Of a stretch of 5,469 bases of DNA, positions 1-5,469 are shown in pieces. A program made the position numbers and the translations under genes. Each line of letters opens with the position of its first letter. Position 1 is the stretch's first letter. The stretch is taken from positions 1 through 5,469 of the forward strand of contig VGFB01000332.1 in the NCBI GenBank assembly GCA_016869015.1, given 5' to 3'. Source of the DNA: Armatimonadota bacterium. GTDB taxonomy: Bacteria; Armatimonadota; Zipacnadia; Zipacnadales; VGFC01. Under the pieces are notes generated by a model, which was not told where the DNA came from, ran no database searches, and saw only the letters and a list, made by a program, of their open reading frames with translations.

Positions 1-3000
1 AGAGCACTTCCTGATCGAGAACCGCAACCGGAACGGCGGCAACTACTTCGGCGATCCCTCGCCGCCGGGCCTGTACGTCTGGCGGATCGACACGCGCTTC
101 GGCCACACGGACGAGGTCTACTTCAGCGTCATCACCGAACAGGCGGACGGCCTGTACGAGTTGGAGCGCAACCCGCGCGGCGTCCATGGGAACATGGAGA
201 GCGATCCGTTCCCGGGGAGCCTGGGCATCCGCGCCTTTACCCAGTTTGGCACCGAGGATTCCGCCGGGGCGAAGAAGTCCGCCCCCAACACGCTGGCGCA
301 CGGCACGCCGGCGTCGCGGGGCGTGATCGTGCCGGGTTCGAGGTACGACAGTTTCTTCCGTCTGGACCAGATCTCCGACCCGGGCCCGGACATGACGGCC
401 AACATCTGGGTGCAACCGCACGAGCTGATCGTGACGGAGAAGGACGTGGCGCCCACGGAGGCCACCCAGGGCGACCTGAACGTGCCGGTCCTGGGGCTGA
501 CGCTCACCAACACGAATGTCGCTCCGGACATCTCGACGGGTGACGTCGTGATCCGCGAGATTCTGATCGACGAGAGCGGAAGCAGCAAGAACGACACCGA
601 CACCGACCGGGTGCTGGTGTACGAGGACGTCAACAAGAACGGCCGGGTGAACGTCGGTACGGACGTCCTGCTGGGTACCGGTGTCGTGCAGAACCAGCAG
701 GCGAACATCACGGGGCTGTCGTACCGCGTGCCGGCGAACCAGTCGCCGCCGGCGGTGCGAGAGTTGCTCGTGTGCTACGACATCGCCGACGCGGCGGTGC
801 CGGGCAACACGGTGGGCGCCGGGATCGACTACCCCGAGCCGAACATCGACCCGAACTTCCCGCGGTCGGCCATCACCTGCCAGATCCCCGGCGTCATCCA
901 GGCCCGGCAGCGTACGGGCGTCGGGACCTGGGGCTTCTCGCGGTTCCCCGTGCGGACACTGGACACGAAGACGGTCATCGTGGAGGCGCCGGACACGCTG
1001 ACGATCACGCCGACCGACCTCGCGCCCGCGACGGCCATCCAGGGCACGCCACAGGTCCCCATGCTGGGGCTGCGGCTCCGCGTCGACCAGGATGAGGTCA
1101 TCCTGGACGCCCTGAAGATCGACCAGAAGTCCCAGCCGGTGCGGGCGGGCGACGTGGCGCCCACGCTCTACCGGGACCAGAACATCAACGGGATCATCGA
1201 TCCCACCGACACGGTCCTGGACACCGCCACCTTCTCGATGATCGGCGGCATTCCGGTGGCCACGTTCGATGACCTGAAGAACTACACGGTGCGCGCCGGC
1301 ACCGATCGGGGCCTGATCATCGCCTACGATGTCGCCGACAACGCGCGCGGCGGTGACTTCGTCCAGGTCCGCATTCGTGATCCGAAGTCGGTGACGCTTC
1401 GCCAGCCGCCGTCGCCCTCGCCCCAGGACGTGGTTGCGGACACCAACTTCATCCCGGCGCCGACCGGGATGCGGTCCTCGGACACCGAGATCGTGGTCAA
1501 CACCGCGCCGACGCTGGTGGATCACACCGGTGTCCCGCCGTCGGACGTCCCGACGCCGGGCGTGGGCCAGGACTGGGTCATCCCGATGGATGGCCGGCCG
1601 ACGACCAACTTCAGTTGGGAAGCCACCTACACCGATGCGGAGAACCAGGCGCCGGTTGTGCTTCAGGTGGTGCTCGACAACGTGCCGAATGCGATGCTGC
1701 CGGTGAACCCCGGCGACACCGACTACACCGACGGCGCGCAGTTCCGGTTCCAGACGCAGTTGCCGGTCGGGAACCACGTGTACTACATCGAGTGCAACGA
1801 CGGGAAGAACGCGCTCCGCTTCCCGTTCACGGCGCCCGACACGTATCCTCACCCGATCGTCACCAATCCGGCGCCCACGCTGACGATGGCGCCGGGCGAG
1901 GCGGACTGGTGGTCGCCCAAGCAGACGATCCCGCCGTACGACGGCACGCCGCGGACGCCGTTCACCTGGCGGGTGATCTATACCGATGAGGAGAGCGAGC
2001 CGCCCAACCCGCTCGAACTGTGGCTCGACGGCACGGCCGTCCCGCTAACGCCGGTCAATCCGAGCGATACGGACTACACCGACGGGGCGGAGTTCACGTA
2101 CACGACGCTGCTGCCGGTGGGCCTGCACAGCTACTACCTCGTCACGGGCGACGGCACGAACAACGTGCGGATCCCGACCGCAGCGCCCAACACGCTGAAC
2201 GGACCGGACGTGTACGATCCGCCGTGCACGCTGGCCGATCGGAATGGTGGGACGACGGCCTGGCTTGCTCCGCTGGCGGGAACGCCGCAGACGCAGTTCA
2301 CGTGGCTTGCCGTCTACACCGACCAGGAAGGCGTTGCGCCGACGAGCCTGGAGGTCTGGATCGACAGCGTCGCGTATCCCATGACGCAGACGAACCCGGC
2401 CGACCTGGACTATACCGACGGGGCGACGTTCCGCTACCGGACGACGCTGCCGAAGGGCAACCACGTGTACTTCATCCAGGCGGATGACGGGAACAACATC
2501 GTCCGCTACCCCGCCGCTCCCAACACGTATCCGCGGCCGGTGGTCACTGACGACCCGTGCACGCTCGTGGACCACACCGGCGTTCCGCCGGATGACGGGC
2601 CGCCGATCGTGGGGCAGGACTGGGTGGTGCCGCAGGACGGTTCGCCTCTGACGACCTTCGTCTGGGAGGCCACGTACACCGACCCTGAGAACCAGCCGCC
2701 GGCCTCGCTCCTGGTGCATCTGGACGGGACGCCCTATCCGATGACTCAGGTGAACCCGGCCGACCAGGACTACACCAACGGGGCGATCTTCCAGTATCAG
2801 ACCCAGCTGCCGGTCGGCAACCATGCCTACTACATCTCCTGCAGCGACGGCAGCAACCCGCTGCGCTTCCCGACGACGGCGCCGGCCACGTACTTGCACC
2901 CTGTCGTAACGGACCCGCCCTGCACGCTGGAGGACAAGAACGGGCGGACCATCGGCTGGCTGACGCCCAAGACGGGCGACACCTCGACGACCTTCGTGTG

Positions 3001-5469
3001 GCAGGCGATCTACACCGATCCGGAGGGCGTGGCGCCGACGGCGTTGGAGCTGTGGCTGGACGGTGTGGCGATCCCCATGCCGCAGTTCGACCCCACCGAC
3101 CAGGACTACACGGACGGGGCGCTGTTCCGGTACACGACGAAGCTCCCCGTCGGCAACCACAGCTACCACATGTTCGCGGATGACGGGAACAACCAGTTGC
3201 GGTTCCCGACCACGGGCGAGTACCTGTTCCCGATCGTGACCGACCCGCCGCTCATTCTGACCGATACGGCGGGTGGAACGGACGCCTGGCTCACGCCGGC
3301 CCAAGGCGTTCCGCGGACGCGCTTCACGTGGGAAGCGATCTACACCGACCCGCAGAACGACCCGCCGACGGCGATCCAGGTGTGGCTGGACGGCGTCGCC
3401 AACGACATGCAGCCGGTGAATCCGGCCGATACGGACTACACCAACGGTGCGCTGTTCCGGTTCCGGACCATCGGGCTGACCGTCGGCACGCACAGCTACT
3501 ACATGTTCGCCAGCGACGGCTCGGCGAGCCTCCGCTATCCCGACCCGGCCCCGAACACCTACTCCTTCGACGTACGGAACAGGCCGCCGACCCTCAGCAA
3601 TCCGACGGTCAACCCGATCGCCGGCACTGAGACGACGCCCTTCACGTACACCATCGTCTACACCGACGTCGACGGGCATCTGGCAACTCAGGTGCAGATC
3701 AAGATCGACGGCGGCGCGTGGGTCGACATGACCCTCTCCGCTGCGGAGCTGACGCCCGCCAACGCGATCGACGGAAACACCTACGAGTACCAGACCGGCC
3801 TGATCGGCGCCGGGGCGCACACGGCGAGGTTCCGCGCCACGGACGGCTATGACTGGGTGACCTACCCGCCTACCGGGTCGTTCACCGGCCCCGTCATCCT
3901 CACGCCGAGCAACGCCTTCTGGGCCGACAACACCTACGCGCCCTTCGCCGGACCGTACGAGGAAGGCGATCGCGTCTTCCTTGTGGTCGAGGATGCCGAC
4001 CGGAACGCCGACGTGCTGACGGAGGACACCCTCGACGTGACGGTCAGGGTGCTGACCGGCGGCGACACGGAAACCGTGACGCTGACCGAGACGGGACCGA
4101 GCAGCACGATTTTCCAGGCCCGCGTGGACACGCTCGGCGCTCCGGGCGCCTCCGGTGACGGCACGATCAACGTGGCCGCCGGCCCGGCGGGCAACACGCT
4201 GCGCGCGGACTACGCGGACCCCAACGACCCGACGGACACGCAGACGTTCACCGTGCGGGTGATCGACACGGTCGCGCCGGTACCGGTCAAGATCAGCGAG
4301 TTGCTGGCGGCGCCGAACGTGGACGGCACGATCGTGAACGTCGACTTCACGGCCTACAACGAGGCGGCGCAGATCGACGTGGCGGGCTACGACGTCTACT
4401 TCGAGCCTACGGAGGGCAACCCCATCGGCGGGCTGACGCCGGTGGCGTCCCTGTCGCCGGGGACGCAGACGGTGGCCATCCCCACGGGCGCGCCCAACGG
4501 CACACGGTACGTTGCGGTGGCGGTGCGGGACGAGGTGCCGAACGTGCGGACGGATGTGGTGTGGCGGAAGGTCGGGACGGCCGACACCAACCCGCCGGTG
4601 ATGCAGGGCGAGAACCCCGCGGACGGCTCCACCGATGTTCCGCTGGACACCAATATCTCGTTCATCATCTCCGACCCGGGTTCCGGCGTGCTGCCCGGCG
4701 ATATTCGGGTCCGGATCCAGCAGGACCCCGCGGACGCCGGCGGCTGGCGCAACGTGACTTCGGCCCTGACGATCGGAGGCACGGATCAGCAACGGACCGT
4801 GCAGTACGACCCGCCGGTGGACTTCCTGTACAACCAGCGCGTCATCGTGGAAGTCCGGGCCGTTGACCAGTTCAACAACGTCCTGACCACCACGTTCAGC
4901 TTCTGGGTCATCACCGATGGCAACGCACCCCAGCTGCAGAACGCGTCGCCGGCCGACGGCGACACGAACGTGCCGGTCGACACCGACATCAGCTTCGAGC
5001 TGACGGACGACCTCTCCGGAGTGGACCCGGCGTCCATCCACGTGACCGTGAACGGGACGGACGTTAGCGCCGCCCTGCAGCTCGGCGGCACGCCGACCCT
5101 GACCACCGTGCTCTACGATCCTCCGGCTGACTTCGACTGGGGGCAGACGGTGACCGTCACGGTGGACGCGTCCGACATCGCCGGCAACGCGATGTCCACC
5201 GTCCTGTACACCTTCACGACCCTCCCGGATGTGGAGGGCACCGTCATCGACCAGCTGTTCCCCGCCGATCAGGCGACGAACGTGCTGATCGACACGAACA
5301 TCAGCTTCCGGGTCTACGACACCATCTCGGGTGTCGACCCGGCGTCGATCGAGCTGCTCGTCAGCAACGTGCCGATCGCCCTGACCGCCGCCAACCTCAA
5401 GCAGCTGTCGCCGACGGCCTACCAGGTAACCTACGATCCGCCGACGGACTTCGCGTTCAGCACGGTCGT
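1..5469 (+). CDS. Giant secreted multidomain protein: M6-type metalloprotease C-terminal part followed by a long Ig-like repeat stalk (partial at both ends)
   Basis: The reading frame with first complete codon at 2 is open across the window, giving 1822 complete codons without a start or stop; base 1 and bases 5468-5469 belong to split codons. Order of parts: M6 peptidase C-terminal part (residues 1-139), two modules with calcium-loop-like motifs (141-499), seven tandem repeats of 105-122 residues (502-1299), an acidic-turn module (1300-1422), a fibronectin III-like segment (1423-1528) and Big_5-like Ig repeats (1529 onward). The protein is rich in D, T, P, G, V and Y, has very few lysines and only seven cysteines, and shows no membrane segment, which fits a secreted beta-rich protein. 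Repeat boundaries stay in register, so I see no frameshift. Signal peptide, catalytic HExxH and any C-terminal anchor or secretion signal would be outside the window. The coding assignment is very secure, the extracellular location is likely, and the exact role is unknown. Confidence 0.95.
2..418 (+). other. C-terminal part of an M6 (immune inhibitor A-like) metalloprotease domain
   Basis: Residues 1-139 follow the pattern seen at the end of M6-family secreted zinc metalloprotease domains. It opens with EHFLIENR (1-8), like the family's E-Y-F-L-I/L-E-N-R. Then come GLYVWRID (23-30), matching G-L-L-I-W-H-I-D, and QADG (47-50), matching the E/Q-A-D-G segment. DPFPG (68-72) matches the D-x-F-P-G turn, and 'SDPGPDMT' near 125-132 matches the closing I-S-x-x-G-x-x-M-T strand. 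Family members cut extracellular proteins using an HExxHxxGxxH zinc site, which should lie upstream and cannot be checked here, so an inactive homologue is possible. In place of the usual W-H-I-D this protein has W-R-I-D. The assignment is from memory of family motifs, not a profile search. Confidence 0.75.
422..994 (+). repeat. Module A1: first of two related beta-rich modules with a calcium-loop-like motif
   Basis: Residues 141-331 start with a segment of the form P-T-x-A-T-Q-G...V-P-x-L-G-L-x-L, which recurs in A2 as P-A-T-A-I-Q-G...V-P-M-L-G-L-R-L. This marks a tandem pair. Both copies also share a strand reading x-L-x-Y-x-D followed by an N-x-N-G loop and then a D-x-x-L/V-L strand. A1 is longer than A2 (191 against 168 residues) and contains two of the protein's seven cysteines, in LLVCYDIAD and AITCQIPG, which could form a disulfide. 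I know similar LYxDxNxNGxxDxxDxxL strands from large bacterial surface proteins but cannot give a family name. It directly follows the protease part, so it may be a spacer or a calcium-dependent stabiliser of that domain. Confidence 0.6.
626..664 (+). other. EF-hand-like / dockerin-like calcium loop in A1
   Basis: Residues 209-221 read DVNKNGRVNVGTD. D at loop position 1, N at 3, N at 5, G at 6 and a hydrophobic residue at 8 match the canonical calcium loop D-x-D/N-x-D/N-G-x-I. The closing acid falls at position 13 instead of 12, so the loop may be relaxed or non-binding. Calcium binding is inferred from the motif alone. Confidence 0.5.
995..1498 (+). repeat. Module A2: second beta-rich module with a calcium-loop-like motif
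   Basis: Residues 332-499 repeat the plan of A1: an opening T-x-x-D-L-A-P-A-T-A-I-Q-G strand, a V-P-M-L-G-L-R-L strand, an L-Y-R-D-Q-N-I-N-G loop, a D-T-V-L-D-T-A-T-F strand and an I-I-A-Y-D-V-A-D strand. The last corresponds to L-V-C-Y-D-I-A-D in A1, but the cysteine is replaced by alanine. The match to A1 over these blocks shows duplication, while the parts between blocks are diverged. It ends in a proline- and serine-rich linker (PPSPSPQ, near residues 464-470) and a short tail leading into the R array. No named family is recognised. Confidence 0.6.
1175..1210 (+). other. EF-hand-like / dockerin-like calcium loop in A2
   Basis: Residues 392-403 read DQNINGIIDPTD. D1, N3, N5, G6, I8, D9 and D12 match the 12-residue calcium loop spacing, with Asp in place of the usual Glu at 12. 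This is a cleaner match than the loop in A1. It sits at the equivalent place in the duplicated module. Calcium binding is inferred from the motif. Confidence 0.6.
1505..1870 (+). repeat. Stalk repeat R1 (122 residues)
   Basis: Residues 502-623 are the first unit of the seven-copy array. It has the shared signature: an opening A-P-T-L strand, F-S-W-E-A-T-Y-T-D, D-T-D-Y-T-D-G-A-Q-F, the strand pair T-Q-L-P-V-G-N-H-V-Y-Y, then C-N-D-G and R-F-P, ending P-x-x-V-T-N. Its N-terminal loop, VDHTGVPP followed by VGQDWV, is about ten residues longer than in most other copies and is shared only with R4. Hand alignment with R4 gives about 80 identities over 121 positions. The D-rich turn after Y-T-D and the D-x-D-Y-T-D-G segment could bind calcium between domains. 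The fold is probably an Ig-like beta-sandwich, inferred from strand pattern and length. Confidence 0.85.
1871..2221 (+). repeat. Stalk repeat R2 (117 residues)
   Basis: Residues 624-740 carry the shared signature (F-T-W-R-V-I-Y-T-D, L-E-L-W-L-D-G, D-T-D-Y-T-D-G-A-E-F, L-P-V-G-L-H-S-Y-Y, G-D-G-T-N-N, R-I-P). It has no cysteine. The N-terminal loop is distinct, with DWW and a proline-rich stretch. The phrases P-V-N-P-x-D-T-D-Y-T and H-S-Y-Y are shared most closely with R6. It contains the Leu codon CTA at 2045-2047, the rare codon that sets the downstream edge of the antisense shadow frame. Confidence 0.85.
2222..2554 (+). repeat. Stalk repeat R3 (111 residues)
   Basis: Residues 741-851 show the signature F-T-W-L-A-V-Y-T-D, L-E-V-W-I-D-S, D-L-D-Y-T-D-G-A-T-F-R-Y, L-P-K-G-N-H-V-Y-F, D-D-G-N-N and R-Y-P. 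The unit opens P-C-T-L, introducing a cysteine shared with R4 and R5. Its closest relative is R5: both have Q/P-E-G-V-A-P-T-x-L-E-x-W, x-V-A-x-P-M and A-D-D-G-N-N, with about 64 identities over 110 positions by hand. The usual L-D-G is L/I-D-S here, and the normally conserved P-V-G is P-K-G. Confidence 0.85.
2555..2917 (+). repeat. Stalk repeat R4 (121 residues)
   Basis: Residues 852-972 are a near relative of R1, with the same VDHTGVPP...VGQDWV loop, W-E-A-T-Y-T-D-x-E-N-Q-x-P and T-Q-L-P-V-G-N-H-x-Y-Y-I. It is the only unit with two cysteines, one in the opening P-C-T-L and one in Y-I-S-C-S-D-G. These could pair within the domain, or with neighbours that have one each. At the DNA level R1 and R4 differ at many synonymous sites, so the duplication is not very recent. 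Confidence 0.85.
2918..3247 (+). repeat. Stalk repeat R5 (110 residues)
   Basis: Residues 973-1082 have the signature F-V-W-Q-A-I-Y-T-D, L-E-L-W-L-D-G, D-Q-D-Y-T-D-G-A-L-F-R-Y, L-P-V-G-N-H-S-Y, D-D-G-N-N and R-F-P. It opens with P-C-T-L like R3 and R4 and is closest to R3. The end is slightly shortened: T-T-G-E-Y-L-F-P replaces the usual A-P-x-T-Y-x-x-P. Confidence 0.85.
3248..3583 (+). repeat. Stalk repeat R6 (112 residues)
   Basis: Residues 1083-1194 have F-T-W-E-A-I-Y-T-D, I-Q-V-W-L-D-G, P-V-N-P-A-D-T-D-Y-T-N-G-A-L-F, G-T-H-S-Y-Y, S-D-G and R-Y-P. The opening cysteine is lost (P-L-I-L in place of P-C-T-L). An extra residue breaks the usual L-P-V-G turn into I-G-L-T-V-G. In the middle it resembles R2, and in the A-W-L-T-P loop it resembles R3 and R5, so it may be a hybrid of older units. 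Confidence 0.85.
3584..3898 (+). repeat. Stalk repeat R7, divergent terminal copy (105 residues)
   Basis: Residues 1195-1299 keep the skeleton: P-P-T-L, T-P-F-T-Y-T-I-V-Y-T-D-V-D-G, a V-x-I-K-I-D-G strand, G-N-T-Y-E-Y-Q-T, G-A-H-T-A-R-F, T-D-G and T-Y-P-P. It lacks the conserved Trp in the N-terminal loop, the D-x-D-Y-T-D-G-A block and the final P-x-V-T-D. It looks closer to the generic form of this Ig-like repeat found in other large bacterial surface proteins, where Y-T-D-x-D-G and I-D-G-x-x-x-x-M are typical. It may be the ancestral or capping unit of the array. Confidence 0.75.
3899..4267 (+). other. Acidic-turn beta module (about 123 residues)
   Basis: Residues 1300-1422 differ from the R units. 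They show E-E-G-D-R-V-F-L-V-V-E-D-A-D-R-N-A-D, then D-T-L-D-V-T-V-R-V, G-D-T-E-T-V-T-L-T-E-T-G, S-S-T-I-F-Q-A-R-V, G-D-G-T-I-N-V and L-R-A-D-Y-A-D-P-N-D. I recognise this as a recurrent module of large bacterial extracellular proteins (V-x-D-x-D-x-N turn, E-T-G-x-x-x-x-x-F strand, A-x-Y-x-D-P ending) but have no certain family name. The DADRNAD turn at 3992-4012 (residues 1331-1337) has acidic spacing suited to a metal ion. It occurs once here, between the R array and the fibronectin-like segment. Confidence 0.65.
4268..4585 (+). other. Fibronectin type III-like segment
   Basis: Residues 1423-1528 begin T-V-A-P-V-P, a typical interdomain opener. Next is G-T-I-V-N-V-D-F-T-A-Y, in place of the FnIII strand that usually holds Trp, then V-A-G-Y-D-V-Y-F, the classic Y-x-V-Y strand. 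P-N-G-T-R-Y-V-A-V-A-V-R-D-E-V-P-N-V follows, matching Y-x-V-x-V-x-A-x-D-x-x-G-N. Such domains act as spacers or weak binding modules in secreted enzymes. Strand motifs support the fold; binding function is not shown. Confidence 0.6.
4586..4921 (+). repeat. Ig-like (Big_5-type) repeat B1
   Basis: Residues 1529-1640 begin N-P-P-V then N-P-A-D-G-S-T-D-V-P-L-D-T-N-I-S-F, the characteristic P-x-x-G-x-x-x-V-x-x-x-T-x-I-x-F opening of bacterial Ig-like Big_5-type domains. S-G-V-L-P-G-D-I, a Y-D-P-P-V-D-F turn and V-R-A-V-D-Q-F-N-N end the unit. It has a longer middle loop (QQDPADAGGW) than B2 and B3, and the last strand uses D-Q-F-N-N where B2 has D-I-A-G-N. Confidence 0.75.
4922..5230 (+). repeat. 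Ig-like (Big_5-type) repeat B2
   Basis: Residues 1641-1743 have S-P-A-D-G-D-T-N-V-P-V-D-T-D-I-S-F, S-G-V-D-P-A-S-I, V-N-G-T-D-V, Y-D-P-P-A-D-F, V-D-A-S-D-I-A-G-N and a closing Y-T-F-T-T strand. This is the fullest match to the family pattern. It follows B1 directly and shares D-L-S-G-V-D-P-A-S-I phrasing with B3. Confidence 0.8.
5231..5469 (+). repeat. Ig-like (Big_5-type) repeat B3, cut by the window edge
   Basis: From residue 1744 on, the unit shows F-P-A-D-Q-A-T-N-V-L-I-D-T-N-I-S-F, S-G-V-D-P-A-S-I-E and Y-D-P-P-T-D-F, all aligned with B1 and B2. About 79 of some 105 residues are present before the window ends, so the repeat array continues downstream. Confidence 0.8.

Noticed and set aside
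118..1164. Open frames of about 100-200 codons on either strand in the first kilobase (for example minus-strand 118..711 and 829..1164, plus-strand 681..1001 and 772..1095)
   Set aside because: They are out-of-frame readings of the sense gene with Arg-, Ser- or Thr-rich low-complexity products and no family motifs.
1434..3630. Plus-strand open frames in other registers, repeated at matching places in several stalk repeats (for example 1615..1989, 2020..2487, 2998..3183, 3328..3630)
   Set aside because: They look like a recurring family only because the underlying DNA repeat is read in the wrong frame; the shared H-R-R-G-x-V-P-V-like strings are shadows of the D-Y-T-D-G-A-x-F block.
1505..3898. 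The regular repeats as a possible CRISPR array or DNA-level satellite
   Set aside because: Unit length is about 315-366 bases, copies differ widely at synonymous sites, and conservation is at protein level, so this is a coding domain repeat.
2045..5041. 998-codon open frame on the minus strand, spanning most of the repeat array
   Set aside because: Its codons lie exactly on the sense codons, so it could stop only where the sense strand uses TTA, CTA or TCA, which are rare in this GC-rich gene. It ends exactly at a sense CTA codon at 2045-2047. Its product is Arg/Val/His/Gly-rich, without domain logic, and starts at GTG inside the sense gene. The sense frame has clear domains and repeats.
3934..5106. 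Open frames in the last third (minus 3934..4197, 4396..4782 and 4786..5106; plus 4561..4866)
   Set aside because: All overlap the acidic-turn, FnIII-like and Big_5-like domains of the sense protein, and none has a recognisable motif or a credible start context.

Overview
The whole window lies inside one very large protein-coding gene on the + strand. The frame whose first complete codon is at position 2 runs from edge to edge (1822 complete codons, 2..5467) with no stop codon, no start codon I can defend and no frameshift. Both ends of the gene lie outside the window. The DNA is visibly GC-rich (roughly 65% by eye) and nearly all codons end in G or C. I see no intergenic DNA, promoter, terminator, RNA gene, mobile element or CRISPR array.

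The encoded protein looks secreted or surface-exposed and is modular. (1) Residues 1-139 resemble the C-terminal part of an M6 (immune inhibitor A-like) metalloprotease domain; the zinc-binding HExxH part would be upstream of the window. (2) Two related modules, A1 and A2 (residues 141-331 and 332-499), each carry a D-x-N-x-N-G calcium-loop-like motif. (3) Seven tandem 105-122-residue beta-rich repeats, R1-R7 (residues 502-1299), share a signature around F-x-W...Y-T-D...D-x-D-Y-T-x-G-A-x-F...T-x-L-P-V-G-x-H-x-Y...D-G...R-x-P. (4) One module (residues 1300-1422) has an acidic DxDxNxD turn. (5) A fibronectin type III-like segment follows (residues 1423-1528). (6) Two complete Ig-like repeats and a third cut by the window edge resemble bacterial Ig-like (Big_5-type) domains (residue 1529 to the end).

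The likely arrangement is an extracellular protease head followed by a long, possibly calcium-stiffened stalk of Ig-like domains. The stalk may position the enzyme or bind a surface or polymer. The protease assignment comes from motif recognition of its C-terminal part only, and the stalk function is inferred from architecture. The organism is a high-GC bacterium. Giant multi-Ig secreted proteins of this style are familiar from Planctomycetota, Armatimonadota and uncultured candidate phyla, but the sequence alone does not fix the taxon.

The most interesting structure is the R1-R7 array. By hand alignment its closest pairs are not neighbours (R1 with R4, R3 with R5, probably R2 with R6), which suggests segmental duplication with rearrangement. 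A 998-codon antisense reading frame over the array is a codon-usage shadow, not a gene.
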